Assembly: GCA_029252195.1 (NCBI GenBank)
Contig: JAQXBV010000039.1
Coordinates: forward strand, 1 to 62,044
Source of the DNA: Yoonia sp.
GTDB taxonomy: Bacteria > Pseudomonadota > Alphaproteobacteria > Rhodobacterales > Rhodobacteraceae
Direction: 5' to 3'
DNA length: 62,044 bases
The notes beneath the pieces were generated by a model that was given only the letters and a program-made list of their open reading frames with translations, searched no databases and was not told the origin of the DNA. Position numbers and translations under genes: made by a program. Shown piece after piece: positions 17,444 through 26,305 of the stretch. Position 1 is the stretch's first letter. Each line of letters begins with the position of its first letter.

Positions 17444-18562
17444 CTACCCCACCACCGCATACCGCGCCTTCAAAAGCGCTTCCTCGTATTCCCCTGCCGC
17501 ATCGCTGTCGTAGACGACGCCGCCGCCGACGTTGAGCCGGACGGTGTTGTCCTCGAAACACGTCAGCGTGCGGATTGCGACGTTGAAGGTCATCGCGCCA
17601 TTGGGGGCGATCCAGCCGATGGCGCCGCAGTAGGCGCCGCGCGGGCCTGCCTCAAGTTCACGGATGATCTGCATGGCCCGAATTTTCGGCGCGCCTGTGA
17701 TTGATCCGCAGGGAAACAAAGCGCGGAAGATGTCGGTGAGGGATGTGCCATCGACCAGTTTCGAGCTGATCGACGAGGTCATTTGGTGCAGTGTCGCATA
17801 GGTCTCGACGGCGAAGAGCGCAGGCACTTTGACCGACCCGATCTCGGAAATCCGGCTCATGTCGTTGCGCAAAAGGTCCACGATCATCAGGTTCTCGGCG
17901 CGGTTCTTCTCGGAGCGTTGCAGCCATTTCGCGAGAGCTGCGTCTTCTTCGGGTGTGCCGCCGCGTGGCGCGGTGCCTTTCATCGGACGGGCGCGGATAT
18001 TGCGGTCTGCGTCGATGCTAAAGAACAGTTCGGGCGAGCGGGACAAAAGTGCTGGGCCGCCCAAGTCAACAAGCGCGCCGAATGGCACTGATTGTCTGGC
18101 TTGCAACGCGGCATAGAGCGCGTCGAGTGATCCTTTGCGGCGGCAGTGCAGCGGGAAGGTCAAGTTCGCCTGATAGATGTCGCCCGCGCCGATATACTCT
18201 TTGACCGTGTTGAAAGCCCTTGTGTAATCGTCGAGCGTCCACGCGGGGATAGGTGCGGAAAGTGTTGCACTGTCCGGGAGTGTAGGTTTGCGCTTTGAGG
18301 TCGGCGTTTTGAAAACCCCGAATTGCAAAAGCGGCACGTCGCGGTTGGCAGGCATCAATGCGGCGAGTTTGCGCGAGAATATATAGCCAAGCTCGTAGCT
18401 GGCAGCCCCTGCGAGCCAATGCCCGTCTGCCTGCGCCTGTTCCATTGCGGCAAGGGCGGGTAAAACCTCGTCAGGCGTATCGGCACGGATCACGCGCAGG
18501 GCGTTGTCGAATGACAGTCCCGCCCCCTGTGGTCCATTGTCGAAAAATACGCGCTGGGCCAA
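17444..18562 (-). CDS. pabB: Aminodeoxychorismate synthase component I
   Basis: A chorismate-binding enzyme of about 372 residues that aminates chorismate for p-aminobenzoate and folate synthesis. Family motifs are RPMKGTAPRG, DLLRNDMSRI, GSITGAPKIRAMQII and GPRGAYCGAIGW, ending with GGGVVYDSDAA. The frame is open from a GTG at 18601, but the TTG at 18562 has AAGGGGAG four bases upstream and avoids overlap with the Dabb gene, so I prefer it. A partner aminotransferase IV (PabC), often downstream, is missing; the island begins there instead. Confidence 0.92.
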   Translation of the reverse strand: MAQRVFFDNGPQGAGLSFDNALRVIRADTPDEVLPALAAMEQAQADGHWLAGAASYELGYIFSRKLAALMPANRDVPLLQFGVFKTPTSKRKPTLPDSATLSAPIPAWTLDDYTRAFNTVKEYIGAGDIYQANLTFPLHCRRKGSLDALYAALQARQSVPFGALVDLGGPALLSRSPELFFSIDADRNIRARPMKGTAPRGGTPEEDAALAKWLQRSEKNRAENLMIVDLLRNDMSRISEIGSVKVPALFAVETYATLHQMTSSISSKLVDGTSLTDIFRALFPCGSITGAPKIRAMQIIRELEAGPRGAYCGAIGWIAPNGAMTFNVAIRTLTCFEDNTVRLNVGGGVVYDSDAAGEYEEALLKARYAVVG

Positions 18563-18572
18563 ATGGCTCCCC

Positions 18573-18866
18573 TTAAAAGTCTGCCGCGATCCGCAAGTCA
18601 CGCAGTGGTTTCACCACTGTTATCGCATGGGCGTAGATAGGGTGAGCCTTATATGCGGCAAGTGCTTCGTCGCTTGCGAACTCGCCATAGACGATCACGT
18701 CCACTTCGGCGGACCACGCGTCACCTTTGGTGTTTTCGCGGACCTCGAAAACATCGGAATGCGGGATTTTGCCAAGCTCGCGCAGGCCTGCCACGATAGT
18801 GGGAATGTCGGCTTTGTCCTTGGCGCTAAAGAATACGATATGGCGGATGGCGGGTCGGTTTGTCAT
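18573..18866 (-). CDS. Dabb (stress-responsive A/B barrel) family protein
   Basis: A 97-residue Dabb-domain protein (dimeric alpha/beta barrel, related to plant stress-responsive and polyketide cyclase folds). The start IRHIVFFSAKDKAD, the middle DVFEVRENTKGDAW and the end DEALAAYKAHPIYAHA match the family pattern. The ATG at 18866 is preferred; the upstream extension is not coding-like. It lies 10 bases upstream of pabB and its stop overlaps the pabB ribosome site, so they are probably co-transcribed. Biochemical role unknown. Confidence 0.85.
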   Translation of the reverse strand: MTNRPAIRHIVFFSAKDKADIPTIVAGLRELGKIPHSDVFEVRENTKGDAWSAEVDVIVYGEFASDEALAAYKAHPIYAHAITVVKPLRDLRIAADF

Positions 18867-18935
18867 GAGCTTTGGGCCTCTTGTCGTCTTTATCCGGCTC
18901 AAATCACATTCGGCGTTGCCAGACAAGATCACGCC

Positions 18936-19289
18936 TTACCGTAGTTTGAATGATGCCGACGCGCCCGATCCTTGATCAGAGGTAAACCGCAACTCGTTGC
19001 CGCTGGCCTCGACCAACTGGCAGTTATAGGGGATCGGGTCTCCGCCCCACGCCATTTCGCGGCAGAAATGACCGTCGTCCCAGCGCCATGCCCCGCTTAC
19101 GTCCCACCCGAGTGCATCACCTGCGATTACGCCCTCTGGTGTGACCCGCAAGGTAATCCCGTAGAGCCTGTTTGTCAGGGATTTTGCAGCGATGAGCGCA
19201 AGAAATGCCCCTTCGTCATTGATCCTGTCGAACGCATGCGCGCTGATTGGCGCAAGCGTGAGGGGGGCGGAAAAAATTATGCGGATCAT
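18936..19289 (-). CDS. Small exported hypothetical protein
   Basis: A 117-residue protein with a signal peptide (MIRIIFSAPLTLAPISAHA) and a mature part of about 98 residues containing two Cys (HFCREMAW and PYNCQLV) that could form a disulphide in the periplasm. The pattern GVIAGDALGWDVSGAWRW is conserved in Roseobacter hypothetical proteins as far as I recall; no function is known. ATG at 19289 is supported by GGAGAGACACG. An upstream extension to 19475 is open but implausible. The 176 bases up to dapB hold no gene. Confidence 0.75.
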   Translation of the reverse strand: MIRIIFSAPLTLAPISAHAFDRINDEGAFLALIAAKSLTNRLYGITLRVTPEGVIAGDALGWDVSGAWRWDDGHFCREMAWGGDPIPYNCQLVEASGNELRFTSDQGSGASASFKLR

Positions 19290-19465
19290 CGTGTCTCTCC
19301 CAAAGAGAATAGTCAGAATACGTCTGATCAGCCAATTTGGTTCACTTTTACTGCATAAACCCGCCGATCCTCGTAAAAACCGCCGCTTGATCCAATGAAG
19401 GATCGGGATCGCGAGGATGGGTGCCGCCCCGACACCCGCGCCCCAAATCTCCATCTCGACAAAGC

Positions 19466-20302
19466 TCACATGCAAGCAGCAGCACGAAAACGTGAGAGAC
19501 CGAGCACGTCCATCATGTCGTACTCTCCTGGCGTTTTGTCTTGGCCCCAGAGGGCGGCCTTGAGAGCGCCGCGTGCAAAAATGTTCCGATCGGTCGCGAT
19601 GTGGCGCAGGATGATCCGTTCGCCAGCGGCGGCAAACATCACGTCGTGTTCACCGACAATATCGCCACCACGGATGGCGGAAAACCCGATGTCGCCCCGC
19701 TTGCGTGCGCCAGTGATGCCGTCGCGACCGCTGTCGGACACATCATTGAGGGGCACGCCACGGCCAGCGGCGGCGGCTTCGCCCAGCATAAGGGCCGTCC
19801 CAGAGGGGGCGTCGACCTTATGGTGGTGATGCGCCTCGATGATCTCGATGTCGAAATCTTCGTCGAGGGCCTCGGCGACTTTTTGGGTCAGTTTGGCGAG
19901 CAGGTTCACGCCCAACGACATATTCCCCGCCCGCACGATCACCGCATGACGCGAGGCCGCGTTAATCGTCTTGAGGTCCTCCTCGGACAACCCGGTCGTG
20001 CCGATCACATGCACGGCGCGCGCTTGGGCGGCGAGGCCTGCAAAGGCGACTGTCGCGGCAGGGGCGGTGAAGTCGATGACGGCTTGGGCCTTAGCGAAGG
20101 CTTCCAATGCGTCGTCGGTGACGGTCACCCCCATCTCTGCCCCGCCCATCGCTGTGCCAATATCCTGACCGACCCATTCATGGCCCGTGCGTTCTAACGC
20201 CCCGATAAGGTGACACTTGTCGGATGCCATGACGGCCTTAACCAACATCTGGCCCATACGGCCAGAAGCGCCAGTGATTACGATGCCGGGTGTGTGGGTC
20301 AT
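19466..20302 (-). CDS. dapB: 4-hydroxy-tetrahydrodipicolinate reductase
   Basis: A 278-residue DapB that reduces HTPA with NAD(P)H in the diaminopimelate/lysine pathway. The N-terminal Rossmann motif is [13 protein letters not shown]. The catalytic region is [18 protein letters not shown], with the His pair and the KVDAPSGT substrate loop intact. The usual length is about 270. The lysine pathway is relevant because a saccharopine dehydrogenase is found elsewhere in the window. It starts at the first ATG. It is divergent from the periplasmic binding protein gene over about 295 bases. Confidence 0.97.
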   Translation of the reverse strand: MTHTPGIVITGASGRMGQMLVKAVMASDKCHLIGALERTGHEWVGQDIGTAMGGAEMGVTVTDDALEAFAKAQAVIDFTAPAATVAFAGLAAQARAVHVIGTTGLSEEDLKTINAASRHAVIVRAGNMSLGVNLLAKLTQKVAEALDEDFDIEIIEAHHHHKVDAPSGTALMLGEAAAAGRGVPLNDVSDSGRDGITGARKRGDIGFSAIRGGDIVGEHDVMFAAAGERIILRHIATDRNIFARGALKAALWGQDKTPGEYDMMDVLGLSRFRAAACM

Positions 20303-20477
20303 TTTGCGGTCCTTTGTGCGGGTCTGTGACGGGTATAGGCGGTTTGGGCGAGCGCGGTAAATTCAAAATATCGGTCGAGTGTTTCGAGGGAAAGTCGCAC
20401 CGTTGGTGCTTCTCGGCAAGACGCCCCAATATATAAATCCACAGGAGCCGCATTAACTAAGAATCGAATTCGGCTGT

Positions 20478-20517
20478 GAATATGAAACGGAATATGTTAT
20501 GGTCTTCGAATATGTTA
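20478..20517. repeat. GAATATG direct repeats in the dapB/binding-protein gap
   Basis: GAATATG occurs at 20478, 20490 and 20508, and GAATATGTTA at the last two. They lie 80-120 bases before the binding-protein gene in a gene-free gap of about 295 bases. They could be a regulator site; no known consensus matches. Confidence 0.3.
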
Positions 20518-20597
20518 GGCGCGACTGAGTGTGTGCTTTGTGAGTAAGAGATTTGGTCGCAATTTTGAAATCGATACAATTGGGGACTTCATAGATT

Positions 20598-21362
20598 ATG
20601 AAGGAGTCTCGCGTCTTCATTTTATCCTTTGCCAACGCGATGCACGCATTTCTGACCTCGCTCTTCTTGCTGGCCGTCATTTTTGGTGGGCCTGCCAGAT
20701 CAGAGGAAGCGTCAGTGAGCCTGCGCTTGTCGTCTGGTAATTTGCCGCCGGTTCACACGCCAGCGCACGACGGCTACATGGATCTATTACTCGTCGAACT
20801 CTTTAAGCGGGCAGGTTATGCGCTTGAGTTTATTGACTTGCCGCCGCGACGTGCCCTGCAAAGTGCAAATAGCGGATTACATGACGGTGATGGCGTCAGG
20901 CGCCGAAGCATTGGTGACTCATTTCCAAACCTTCGCACACTTGATCCGGCGATTGTTGAGGTGGAATTTGTCGGTTTGCATCTTGCTCCGGCAATCACAG
21001 TTGCTCGGCCCGAAGACTTCCTGCGCTATTCCATTGGCTATATTCGCGGCTGGGATGTATCGGAGAAATTGTTCGAAAATCACCCCAACGCAACGGCTGT
21101 CACAGATGCTGGTAACCTTATGAGAATGTTGGAAGAAAATCGTATTGATGTGGCGTTCATGACCTGTACTTCAGGCCAGTATTTTGCCGAATTCCATCAT
21201 GTGACAGATATCAAATTTACAGAATTTCGAATAACGCAGGGGCTCCATTTGAACCTGCACAAAAAGCACAAAAACTTATTTCCGAAGCTCGAGGTGATCC
21301 TCGCACAGATGCATGCAGACGGAACCTATGCAAATCTTACGGCGGGTGATGCGTCACAATGA
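20598..21362 (+). CDS. Periplasmic substrate-binding (SBP_bac_3-like) protein
   Basis: A 254-residue exported protein of the type 2 periplasmic binding fold (transporter substrate-binding domain). A signal peptide ends near GPARSEEA. The pattern VELFKRAGYALEFIDLPPRRA near residue 60 and TDAGNLMRMLEENRIDVAFM near residue 175 are typical. No permease or ATPase is nearby. Instead a sensor kinase gene starts 7 bases after the stop, so this is probably a stand-alone sensor that presents ligand to the kinase. A second ATG at 20640 would give a cleaner signal peptide; ribosome sites are weak for both. Confidence 0.82.
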   Translation: MKESRVFILSFANAMHAFLTSLFLLAVIFGGPARSEEASVSLRLSSGNLPPVHTPAHDGYMDLLLVELFKRAGYALEFIDLPPRRALQSANSGLHDGDGVRRRSIGDSFPNLRTLDPAIVEVEFVGLHLAPAITVARPEDFLRYSIGYIRGWDVSEKLFENHPNATAVTDAGNLMRMLEENRIDVAFMTCTSGQYFAEFHHVTDIKFTEFRITQGLHLNLHKKHKNLFPKLEVILAQMHADGTYANLTAGDASQ

Positions 21363-21369
21363 ACAGATC

Positions 21370-23604
21370 ATGAAAGCATCATCCAAAGACACGACCCTGA
21401 AGGTCGCAATTGTAAGGTCCATCATTTTTCCGATGCTTCTGCTGATGGTCATAGCCTCTGTGGTCACGGTTACCTTTTTGGATCGTGACGCGGTGTCGCA
21501 ATTAGAGAGCCGCACATAGAGCGTCGCCGATTCAGTAAGCGTTCAGGTATCAGAGCTACTTTGGCAATATGATACCGAGGGCATTCAAGCGCTGCTTGAT
21601 AATCTAATTTTGACCGGCGTCATGACAAGTTCGGTCGTGACCGATCAAATGGGCGTCGAAGTTAGCGCAGGCACTGCGTCTCCCGAAGTGGGGCAGATCG
21701 CGGTTACCCGACCACTGCTCCATTTACGCGATGGCGTGCCGACCACGATCGGGTCACTTCTGTTGGTGACGTCAACCGCGCAAGCGAAATCGGCGGGCCT
21801 TGCAGACGCGTTGACGTTGATTGCCATTTCCTTTGCTTCCGTCTTCCTGACAATGTTTGCGATTCTCATTCTTTTGAACCGTCGCGTGGTCATGCCGGTT
21901 CTGGCAATCGAAAAGGGGCTCATGCGTGTAACAGGGACGTTGCACTCCTTTGAAGTCAACGAGCTGGCACCCTCGCATGGTGGGATGGTGCTCGAACTGG
22001 GCACAATGGCGAACGCAATTCGCAGTATGCAGTCGAGCCTGCTCAAATCACAGATCGACGTTCAGGAAAAAAGAGCCAAGCTCCACCACGCTGCCGAAAT
22101 CGCGAAGTTGGGCTATGGCACGGTCTCTGTGGCGCAAAAACGGTTCACGGAATGCGACGCGAATTTGGCCCAAATGCTAGGTTTAGACCCCGACGACGCC
22201 TTGGATGCGGATATTTCTGGCGAGTCGGGAGATTTCCAACTTCTCAATCATAGTGTTGAGAACCAAAATGCCTTCCGGCACGCCTTTGCGATGGGCAATA
22301 CCGTGACCGAAACGATCAGGCTTAAACTGAAGAATGGCGAAGTGCGGGATCATCGTGTGATCCTAGAGCCGCATGGTACGTTCGGCGCGCCCGACTTCCA
22401 GCTCAAGGTGGTGATGCTTGATATTACCGATCTAAGGCAATCGGAGGAACGTGCGCATCAAGCCGAAAAGCTCCAGACGATCGGGAAAATGACAGGCGGT
22501 GTTGCTTATGATTTCAACAATATTCTCGCAATCATTTCGGGGAATCTTGAGTTGATTGAAGGTCTGTCCACAAACGATGAATTCAAAGCCATGACCCAAA
22601 CGGCGAGCGACGCTGTGAACCGTGGCGCGCGGGTGACCCATCAATTATTGGCTTTTGCGCGCAAGCAGCCCTTGTCGCCGGTTTCTCTGGACGCGTCGCA
22701 TCTGATGAGGGATCTCAGGCCAATCATTAAGGTTTCGGTCGGGCCCAATATCGAAATCGAGATGATTAAGGACAGTGGTCAATGGCTGACGGAGGTTGAT
22801 CCGACCCAGCTTGAGTCCTGCATTCTTAATCTCGTCATGAACGCGAAAGATGCGATGCCAGATGGCGGCAAGTTGACGTTAGAGGTGTCTAACACGCGGA
22901 TTGACCGCGATTACGCGCGATTGCACAACGAAGTAGAGGCCGGTCAATATGTGTGTATTTCCGTGACGGACACGGGTACTGGAATGCCTGCGAACGTTGT
23001 CGAAAAAGCGTTTGAACCCTTTTTCACGACAAAAGAAGTCGGCAAGGGCACGGGATTGGGCCTGTCGATGGTCTTTGGCTTTGCCAAACAATCGCGCGGC
23101 CATGCAAAAGTCTATTCCGAGGTGGGTGTGGGTACCACGGTCAAGATGTATTTGCCGCGCGTTTACGGCCAGCAGCCAGCGGATTTGTCGCCGACCAAAT
23201 TCCGAAAGCTGACCGATGAATTGGCAGGGCGGCGCATCCTGCTCATCGAAGACGAAGCCCCTCTACTGGCGCTCTACAGCTCTCAATTGAGGTCTTTGGG
23301 ATGCATCGTTGAGGCCGCGGTGAGTGGTCACGAGGCCCTTGCGCGTGTGGGGAAGATCCCAGTTCCAGACTTGATCCTCACAGATATCATCCTTCCGGGA
23401 AATATGAGCGGCAAACAGGCCGCAGATGCCTTGGGCGTCCACTATCCGAATACGCCCGTCGTCTACATGTCCGGATATACCGAGAATGCGATTATCCACG
23501 ATGGCAAACTCGACCCAGGCAATATCATGCTGCAAAAGCCGTTTACCCTGACGAATTTGGCCGCCACCCTGCACGAGGTATTGACCGCAGTCCCGCGCAA
23601 ATAG
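21370..23604 (+). pseudogene. Hybrid sensor histidine kinase, amber-interrupted
   Basis: An intact frame of 744 codons but for a TAG at 21517-21519 (codon 50). Order: TM1 (about residues 14-35), periplasmic sensor region, TM2, a HAMP/PAS-like region, HisKA, HATPase_c (NAKDAMPDGG, TDTGTGM, GKGTGLGLS) and a receiver domain (LLIEDEAP, LILTDIILPG). The stop falls between TM1 and the sensor region, and the frame resumes at once with SVADSVSVQVSELLWQYD. The His box reads GGVAYDFNN, with Tyr at 22507-22509 where the family has the phosphorylated His. A restart at a TTG at 21610 would lack TM1. It is likely non-functional as a kinase. Confidence 0.88.
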
Positions 23605-23718
23605 CCGAGGCCGGCTATGCTCATATCTGTGCATTAGTCGAATGCCTTGATCCTGATCATTGTTGCCCCTTGGACCCTACCCTATGCAGCCTAAGATAAC
23701 TTAGACAAAGGGCAGGCA

Positions 23719-24060
23719 ATGAACTGGAACGACAAGCTCGACGAAACTCGTAAAGGGTTGCGCAATCTCAATGGTGCTATTCCTGAAACGGCGAGCGCCT
23801 TTGGCGCGCTGGGCAAAGCGGTGAAAGAAGGTGGAACCCTTGATTTCAAGACCAAGGAACTGATTGCGCTTGGCATTTCGATTTGTATCCGCTGCGAGCC
23901 GTGTATTTCGTTGCATATTGCGGCGCTGATCCGTGTCGGTATGACCCGCGAAGAATTGGGCGACGTGCTCGCCATGTCGATCCAGATGGGCGGCGGCCCC
24001 GCGATGATGTATTCGGCCAAGGCGCTGGAGTGTTACGACGACTTGAGTACGGCTGCTTGA
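23719..24060 (+). CDS. Carboxymuconolactone decarboxylase family protein (AhpD-like)
   Basis: A 113-residue CMD/AhpD-fold protein, all helical. It carries the redox motif CEPCISLH (CxxCxxxH), which in AhpD-like proteins works in peroxide or alkyl hydroperoxide reduction. The start KLDETRKGLRNLNGAIPETASAF and the end GGGPAMMYSAKALECYDDL are typical. AAAGGGCAGGCA precedes the ATG. It stands alone between the broken kinase and rbfA. It could be an antioxidant protein; the partner reductant is unknown. Confidence 0.88.
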   Translation: MNWNDKLDETRKGLRNLNGAIPETASAFGALGKAVKEGGTLDFKTKELIALGISICIRCEPCISLHIAALIRVGMTREELGDVLAMSIQMGGGPAMMYSAKALECYDDLSTAA

Positions 24061-24121
24061 TAGAAGCGGCCCTTTGCCACGCGATAAACCGCCGCTTGGC
24101 AATTTGACTGCAAGGCATTAC

Positions 24122-24526
24122 ATGGGCGGTATGGCTAAGAACACATCAAGAGACGGGCGCGCGCCCACACAGCGTATGTTGAAGGTCGGCGAGATGATCC
24201 GCCGTGACCTTTCGGCGATTTTGCAGCGTGGCGAAGTCCATGACCCCGAACTGTCCCGCTATATGCTGACAGTGGGTGAGGTGCGCATGTCGCCCGACCT
24301 GCGGATCGCGACCGCCTATGTCTTGCCGCTGGGCGGCGAGCAAAAGGAAGAGGCGCTTTTGGCCCTGCGCAAGAACCGCCACGAGATCAGACATTTGGTG
24401 GTGAAGGGTGGCTCGATGAAGCACGCGCCTGAACTGCGTTTTGAAATCGACGGCACGTTTGACCAAATGGACGCCACGCGCGCGCTTTTGGCCGAAAGTC
24501 ATGTAAAGCAGGATTTGGACGAGTGA
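24122..24526 (+). CDS. rbfA: 30S ribosome-binding factor RbfA
   Basis: A 134-residue RbfA, a KH-fold factor that binds immature 30S subunits and aids 16S rRNA 5'-end processing, notably in the cold. Typical patterns are RMLKVGEMIRRDLSAIL near the start, VGEVRMSPDLRIATAYV in the middle and LRFEIDGTFDQMDATRALL at the end. Starts at 24122 (AAGG upstream) or 24131 are possible. The downstream phosphodiester glycosidase gene begins in the stop codon (GTGA). rbfA normally precedes truB; here one gene is in between. Confidence 0.95.
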   Translation: MGGMAKNTSRDGRAPTQRMLKVGEMIRRDLSAILQRGEVHDPELSRYMLTVGEVRMSPDLRIATAYVLPLGGEQKEEALLALRKNRHEIRHLVVKGGSMKHAPELRFEIDGTFDQMDATRALLAESHVKQDLDE

Positions 24527-25239
24527 AAAACTGGCTGTTTTTGGCCCTGATCTGGGCCAGCCCAGCCGCTGCCGTCACCTGCGAAGATGTTTCCTTTGAA
24601 GACAAAAGTTACACGACCTGCACCGTCGATATGACGACCGAAGACTTGCGCCTGTTTTTGCGTGATGAAGACGGGAATATCCTTGGAAACTTCCGCAATA
24701 TTGAGAATACCCTTGAGGGGGCGACGCTGCCGTTCGCGATGAATGCTGGCATGTATCACGAGGACCGTGCGCCCGTTGGCCATTTCGTCCAGAACGGTTC
24801 CGAGGTTATGCGTGTTGTGCCCAATGCCGGGCCGGGGAATTTCGGGCTGCTTCCCAACGGGGTGTTTTGCATCGACGAGGGTAGCGCTCAGGTTTACGAG
24901 ACTTTGGACTTTATCGCCAAAGCCCCAGAGTGCCGCGATGCGACCCAATCTGGGCCAATGCTTGTGATCGACGGTGCATTGCACCCGCGGTTCCTGAAGG
25001 ACGGCACCTCGCGCTATGTGCGCAACGGTGTTGGCGTGAGCGCAGATGGAAAAACTGCCATCTTTGCCATTTCGAATTCCCTCGTGTCATTTTACGAATT
25101 TGGCAGCTTCTTCAAGGATGTGCTCAACACCCCAAATGCGCTGTATTTCGATGGGAAGGTGTCGCGATTGCAGGCGCTCTCCTTGGGGCGCTCTGACCTC
25201 GGCTTTCGGCTTGGCCCGATTGTCGGGGTTGTGGAATAG
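24523..25239 (+). CDS. Exported phosphodiester glycosidase family protein (DUF2233/NAGPA)
   Basis: A 238-residue protein with a signal peptide (KNWLFLALIWASPAAA) and a DUF2233/NAGPA domain, the phosphodiester glycosidase fold. Key stretches are FAMNAGMYHEDRAPVGHF and GPGNFGLLPNGVF, then QSGPMLVIDG, and the later FFKDVLNTPNALYFDG. GTG start, overlapping the rbfA stop by 4 bases. The family may cleave sugar phosphodiesters in the envelope; no substrate is known here. In Rhodobacteraceae the gene commonly sits between rbfA and truB, as far as I recall. Confidence 0.9.
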   Translation: MKNWLFLALIWASPAAAVTCEDVSFEDKSYTTCTVDMTTEDLRLFLRDEDGNILGNFRNIENTLEGATLPFAMNAGMYHEDRAPVGHFVQNGSEVMRVVPNAGPGNFGLLPNGVFCIDEGSAQVYETLDFIAKAPECRDATQSGPMLVIDGALHPRFLKDGTSRYVRNGVGVSADGKTAIFAISNSLVSFYEFGSFFKDVLNTPNALYFDGKVSRLQALSLGRSDLGFRLGPIVGVVE

Positions 25240-25297
25240 TTGACGCGGCAGGGGGCTGCAGATAGCAGGCACTTTCGTAATAGGATTTAGGTGAATT

Positions 25298-26218
25298 ATG
25301 GGACGCAAGCGTAAGGGCCGCGATATTTCGGGCTGGGTGATCGTGGATAAACCTGCGGGGATCACGTCGACCTCGGTGGTCAACAAGGTGCGCTGGGCGC
25401 TCGACGCGAAGAAAGCGGGCCATGCAGGCACGCTTGATCCAGAGGCGACAGGCGTTTTGGCCGTGGCTTTGGGTGAGGCGACGAAGACGGTCCCCTATAT
25501 CACCGACGCGCTCAAGGCTTATACGTTTACCGTCCGCTTGGGGCAGGCGACAAATACTGACGACGCTGAGGGTGAAGTGATCGCAAGCGCCGATCTGCGC
25601 CCGACAGATGATGACATCAAATCGGCACTTGGGTCTTTCGTGGGGGACATCATGCAAGTCCCGCCGCAGTTTTCTGCCGTTAAGGTTGACGGTATCCGCG
25701 CCTATAAGAAGGCACGCGACGGCGAAGAGATGGATCTCGCTGCCCGCACGCTTTGGGTCGAGGAGTTGCTGATGGTGGATCGGCCCGACGCGGATCATGT
25801 GACGCTTGAAATGACCTGCGGCAAGGGCGGCTATGTCCGGTCTATTGCGCGGGATCTGGGCGAGATGCTTGGCTGTTACGGCCATGTGCTGCGCTTGCGC
25901 CGGATTTGGTCCGGGCCGTTTGATGTGGCGGATGGCGTGACGCTGGATCAGGTGGATGCGCTGGCGAAAACGCCTGAACTGGACGCTTATGTGCTGCCGC
26001 TGGAATTGGCGCTAGGCGAGATGGAGCAGGTGGTTTGCCTTGATGCGAGCATTGTGAAGCTGCGCAACGGGAACGCGGCGCATGTGATCGGGTCTGCCTT
26101 GGAGTATGACCAAGAGGTCTGGGTGTCATATCAAGGCAAGCCCGTTGCGGTGGGCAACTACCGTGGTGGCGAATTGCACCCCAGCCGCGTTTTTGTTTAT
26201 GATGGGATGATGGGTTAA
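25298..26218 (+). CDS. truB: tRNA pseudouridine(55) synthase TruB
   Basis: A 306-residue TruB that makes pseudouridine 55 in the T-loop of tRNAs. The catalytic motif is [12 protein letters not shown] (Asp47), with [13 protein letters not shown] at the start and [15 protein letters not shown] in the middle. The usual PUA-like C-terminal segment is present. The last codons and the TAA lie inside a palindromic repeat that ends at 26230, so the terminal residues MMG come from the repeat. Confidence 0.97.
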   Translation: MGRKRKGRDISGWVIVDKPAGITSTSVVNKVRWALDAKKAGHAGTLDPEATGVLAVALGEATKTVPYITDALKAYTFTVRLGQATNTDDAEGEVIASADLRPTDDDIKSALGSFVGDIMQVPPQFSAVKVDGIRAYKKARDGEEMDLAARTLWVEELLMVDRPDADHVTLEMTCGKGGYVRSIARDLGEMLGCYGHVLRLRRIWSGPFDVADGVTLDQVDALAKTPELDAYVLPLELALGEMEQVVCLDASIVKLRNGNAAHVIGSALEYDQEVWVSYQGKPVAVGNYRGGELHPSRVFVYDGMMG

Positions 26219-26230
26219 AACCCATCCTAC
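26209..26230 (+). repeat. Palindromic repeat, copy 1 (overlaps truB stop)
   Basis: GATGGGTTAAAACCCATC plus CCTAC-type extension; the core is a perfect 18-base palindrome. The same 22 bases occur at 52894-52915 and, inverted, at 26262-26283. The truB TAA lies inside it. As RNA it would form a hairpin, possibly terminating truB transcription. Confidence 0.8.
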
Positions 26231-26261
26231 TTTGACCATCACTGTAACAGAGCGGACCTGC

Positions 26262-26283
26262 GTAGGATGGGTTTTAACCCATC
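26262..26283 (-). repeat. Palindromic repeat, copy 2 (inverted)
   Basis: The exact reverse complement of copy 1, 31 bases away, extended by matching bases to copy 3 (GCAG after the unit on the minus strand). It lies just upstream of the DUF1643 gene. Copies 1 and 2 could also pair with each other as one large stem. Confidence 0.8.
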
Positions 26284-26305
26284 GTCGCCCGTTCTATAAT
26301 GCGCC

